From: a bacterium
GTDB taxonomy: Bacteria; Chloroflexota; Dormibacteria; UBA8260; Bog-877
Direction of reading: 5' to 3'
NCBI GenBank assembly: GCA_021791455.1
Contig: JAJYWM010000219.1
Location: 1 to 7,307, forward strand
Length of the DNA stretch: 7,307 bases
Shown: piece by piece, positions 6,185-7,307 of the stretch
Layout of the letters: each line of letters begins with the position of its first letter
How positions within the stretch are numbered: position 1 is the first letter of the stretch
Notes under the pieces: model-generated
Seen by the model: only the letters and a program-made list of their open reading frames with translations
Told to the model about the DNA's origin: nothing
The model's database searches: none
Translations under genes and position numbers: made by a program

Positions 6185-6949
6185 ACATCCACTGTGCCGG
6201 ATGACTTCAGCGAAGCCCAAGCCCTGACCGCGGTTCCCCACCGCGTCCTCTCCGACGAGGTGGCGGACCGGCTGAGGGAGGCCATCGTCACGGGTAGGTT
6301 CAAACCCGGGCAGCACCTGCGCGAGGCGGAGATCTCAGCGGCCCTGCAGGTGAGCCGAAGTCCGGTGCGGGACGCCTTTGCCCAGCTGGGCCACGAGGGG
6401 CTGGTGGCCATCCGCAGCCATCGAGGCGCCATCGTGGTGGGGCTCACGGCACAGGACGTGGAGGAGGTCTACACGCTGCGGGCCAGCCTGGAGAGCCTCG
6501 CCGTGCGGCTGGCCATCGCTCGGGCCACCCCAGAGGACCTGAGCCGACTCCGCGAGCTGGCCAACCGAATGCCTGAGGCCGCCGCGCGCCTCAGCCCCCG
6601 GGAATATGCCGAGCTGGACGTCACGTTCCACGACCTGGTGTATCAAGCCGCGCGCCACGACCGGCTCTACGCCTGCTGGACCATGCTCCGCTCGCACATC
6701 TTCCGCTTCCTTCTGACGCGCAACCTTGTGAATCCGGATTTCAGCGAGGTTGGCCACAGGGAGCACGGGGAGCTGGTGGAGACCATGGCCGCCCATGACA
6801 CCGAGAAGGCGCTGGAAATGATCCGGGTCCACCTCGAGGGTGCGTACGCCCGTCTGATCAAGGGGTACGTCGAGCCCCTCGACCATCGGGCGGACACTAC
6901 GCCCGGCGCCCCCGAGAGCGACGTCGCCAGAGAAGTGGACGGGGACTGA
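6182..6949 (+). CDS. GntR-family transcriptional regulator with FCD ligand-binding domain
   Basis: This 255-residue protein (from ATG 6182) is a DNA-binding regulator. The N-terminal winged helix-turn-helix (about residues 22-88) has the family pattern VADRLREAIVTGRFKPGQ followed by LREAEISAALQVSRSPVRDAF. The C-terminal all-helical FCD domain (about 95-240) shows the likely metal site D146-x3-H150, H195 (HREHGEL) and H217 (RVHLE). FCD regulators usually sense organic acids or sugar acids bound near that metal. An in-frame ATG at 6053 would add 43 residues, but that stretch contains the promoter/operator and has much lower GC at third positions (about 65%). No Shine-Dalgarno precedes ATG 6182 or GTG 6194, so translation may be leaderless. 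It probably represses itself and the SDR gene through the two palindromes. Activator or repressor mode is not proven. Confidence 0.92.
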   Translation: MTSTVPDDFSEAQALTAVPHRVLSDEVADRLREAIVTGRFKPGQHLREAEISAALQVSRSPVRDAFAQLGHEGLVAIRSHRGAIVVGLTAQDVEEVYTLRASLESLAVRLAIARATPEDLSRLRELANRMPEAAARLSPREYAELDVTFHDLVYQAARHDRLYACWTMLRSHIFRFLLTRNLVNPDFSEVGHREHGELVETMAAHDTEKALEMIRVHLEGAYARLIKGYVEPLDHRADTTPGAPESDVAREVDGD

Positions 6950-7086
6950 TGGAAACGACTTCACGTACGGTCCCCCTGGCGTCTCCACGGTTGGGGCGCG
7001 GGCCCACTTCGGTGTCCACCGGCCGTCACCGGATGGCCCGCCAACGTCTGTTTACGGGGTCCGAACGCGACCCCGAAGTCCGCTAG
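6949..7086 (+). CDS. Doubtful 45-codon ORF coupled to the gntR stop
   Basis: ATG 6949 overlaps the gntR stop as TGATG and the frame stays open to TAG 7084-7086. The 45-residue basic peptide has no recognised domain. Third-position GC is only about 70%, below its neighbours, and a GGGGA (6941-6945) sits too close for a good ribosome site. It crosses the stem-loop at 7055-7075. More likely intergenic sequence than a gene. Confidence 0.12.
   Translation: METTSRTVPLASPRLGRGPTSVSTGRHRMARQRLFTGSERDPEVR
7055..7075 (+). promoter_or_regulatory. GC-rich stem-loop between gntR and the lipoprotein gene
   Basis: CGGGGTC (7055-7061) pairs perfectly with GACCCCG (7069-7075) over a seven-base loop. The palindrome CCGCTAGCGG (7080-7089) follows, and AAGTC (7076-7080) can pair with GACTT (7094-7098), just before the Shine-Dalgarno of the next gene. 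No T tract is present. It may be a weak terminator for gntR or part of the next gene's leader. I see no convincing promoter in 6950-7109. Confidence 0.3.
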
Positions 7087-7109
7087 CGGCCGCGACTTAA
7101 GGAGGGATC

Positions 7110-7307
7110 GTGACCGGGATGAGAATGCTTTCCAGGTTGATGAGGATGGGCGGCCGGCGCCGGGCCACCGGCCCGTTGTGGGTATCGGGGCTGCTGGCGC
7201 TGGGGCTGGTAGCGGGCTGCGCCAGCACCAATACCGGGCAGCCCTCGGGCAGCGGCAAGCCGGTCGCCGGGGGAACCGTGACGGTGGCCGAGACGGCGGG
7301 CATCGGC
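7110..7307 (+). CDS. Lipoprotein, probable ABC transporter solute-binding protein (3'-truncated by window)
   Basis: The first 66 codons are present and run off the window. AAGGAGG (7099-7105) lies 4 bases before GTG 7110, the best-supported start; in-frame ATGs at 7119 and 7125 are alternatives. The N-terminus is a lipoprotein signal peptide: a basic n-region (RMGGRRR), a hydrophobic core (LWVSGLLALGL), and the lipobox LVAGC with C37 as the lipidated residue. A Ser/Gly-rich linker follows, then GGTVTVAETAGIG, which resembles the first strand of family 5 (peptide, nickel or oligosaccharide type) solute-binding proteins. It would be anchored outside the membrane and deliver substrate to an ABC permease, whose genes may follow. 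The type assignment rests on only about 15 mature residues. The frame has no sequence shared with the operator sites. Confidence 0.7.
   Translation, partial: MTGMRMLSRLMRMGGRRRATGPLWVSGLLALGLVAGCASTNTGQPSGSGKPVAGGTVTVAETAGIG

Noticed and set aside
7080..7089. CCGCTAGCGG palindrome as a second type of operator
   Set aside because: It occurs once, is GC-rich, and forms part of a local fold; nothing links it to a regulator.
7097..7303. Minus-strand frame of 68 codons opposite the lipoprotein start
   Set aside because: The plus strand has a Shine-Dalgarno, signal peptide and lipobox, so this frame is a shadow.
1..7307. CRISPR array, tRNA, rRNA, insertion sequence or attachment site
   Set aside because: No regularly spaced repeats, RNA gene signatures, transposase motifs or terminal inverted repeats were seen.

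Overview
The window is 7.3 kb of very GC-rich bacterial DNA, nearly all coding and nearly all on the plus strand. It has strong Shine-Dalgarno sites, tightly coupled start and stop codons, and third codon positions that are mostly G or C. The genes look like an accessory catabolic locus. A high-GC thermophilic Firmicutes-type or Chloroflexota/Actinobacteria-type host would fit, but nothing here fixes the taxon.

Region 1 (1-5054) is one operon-like run whose promoter lies upstream of the window. It contains the tail of a Gfo/Idh/MocA oxidoreductase, a D-2-hydroxyacid dehydrogenase, two tandem diverged DUF4438 proteins of unknown function, and two more Gfo/Idh/MocA oxidoreductases. The second of these shares its C-terminus with the truncated first gene. 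Junctions are TGATG or ATGA overlaps, an 8-base overlap, or gaps of 3-5 bases.

Region 2 (5055-6949) is a regulatory module: a promoter-like site, a structured leader of about 190 bases with a possible 63-codon leader ORF, an SDR-family oxidoreductase, a second promoter-like site, and a GntR-family regulator with an FCD ligand domain. Both sites have the same layout: TTGACA, nine variable bases, then the perfect palindrome ATTGTCGACAAT followed directly by ATG. This is a likely operator pair through which the GntR protein would control the SDR gene and its own gene.

Region 3 (6950-7307) is a short gap with a GC-rich stem-loop, then the start of a lipoprotein that is probably the solute-binding component of an ABC importer.

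Taken together (inference), the locus looks like uptake plus stepwise oxidation or reduction of a polyhydroxylated compound such as a sugar, sugar acid or cyclitol, controlled by a ligand-sensing repressor. The least explained parts are the paired DUF4438 proteins, two oxidoreductases with altered catalytic positions, and the operator, promoter and start codon fused in one element.
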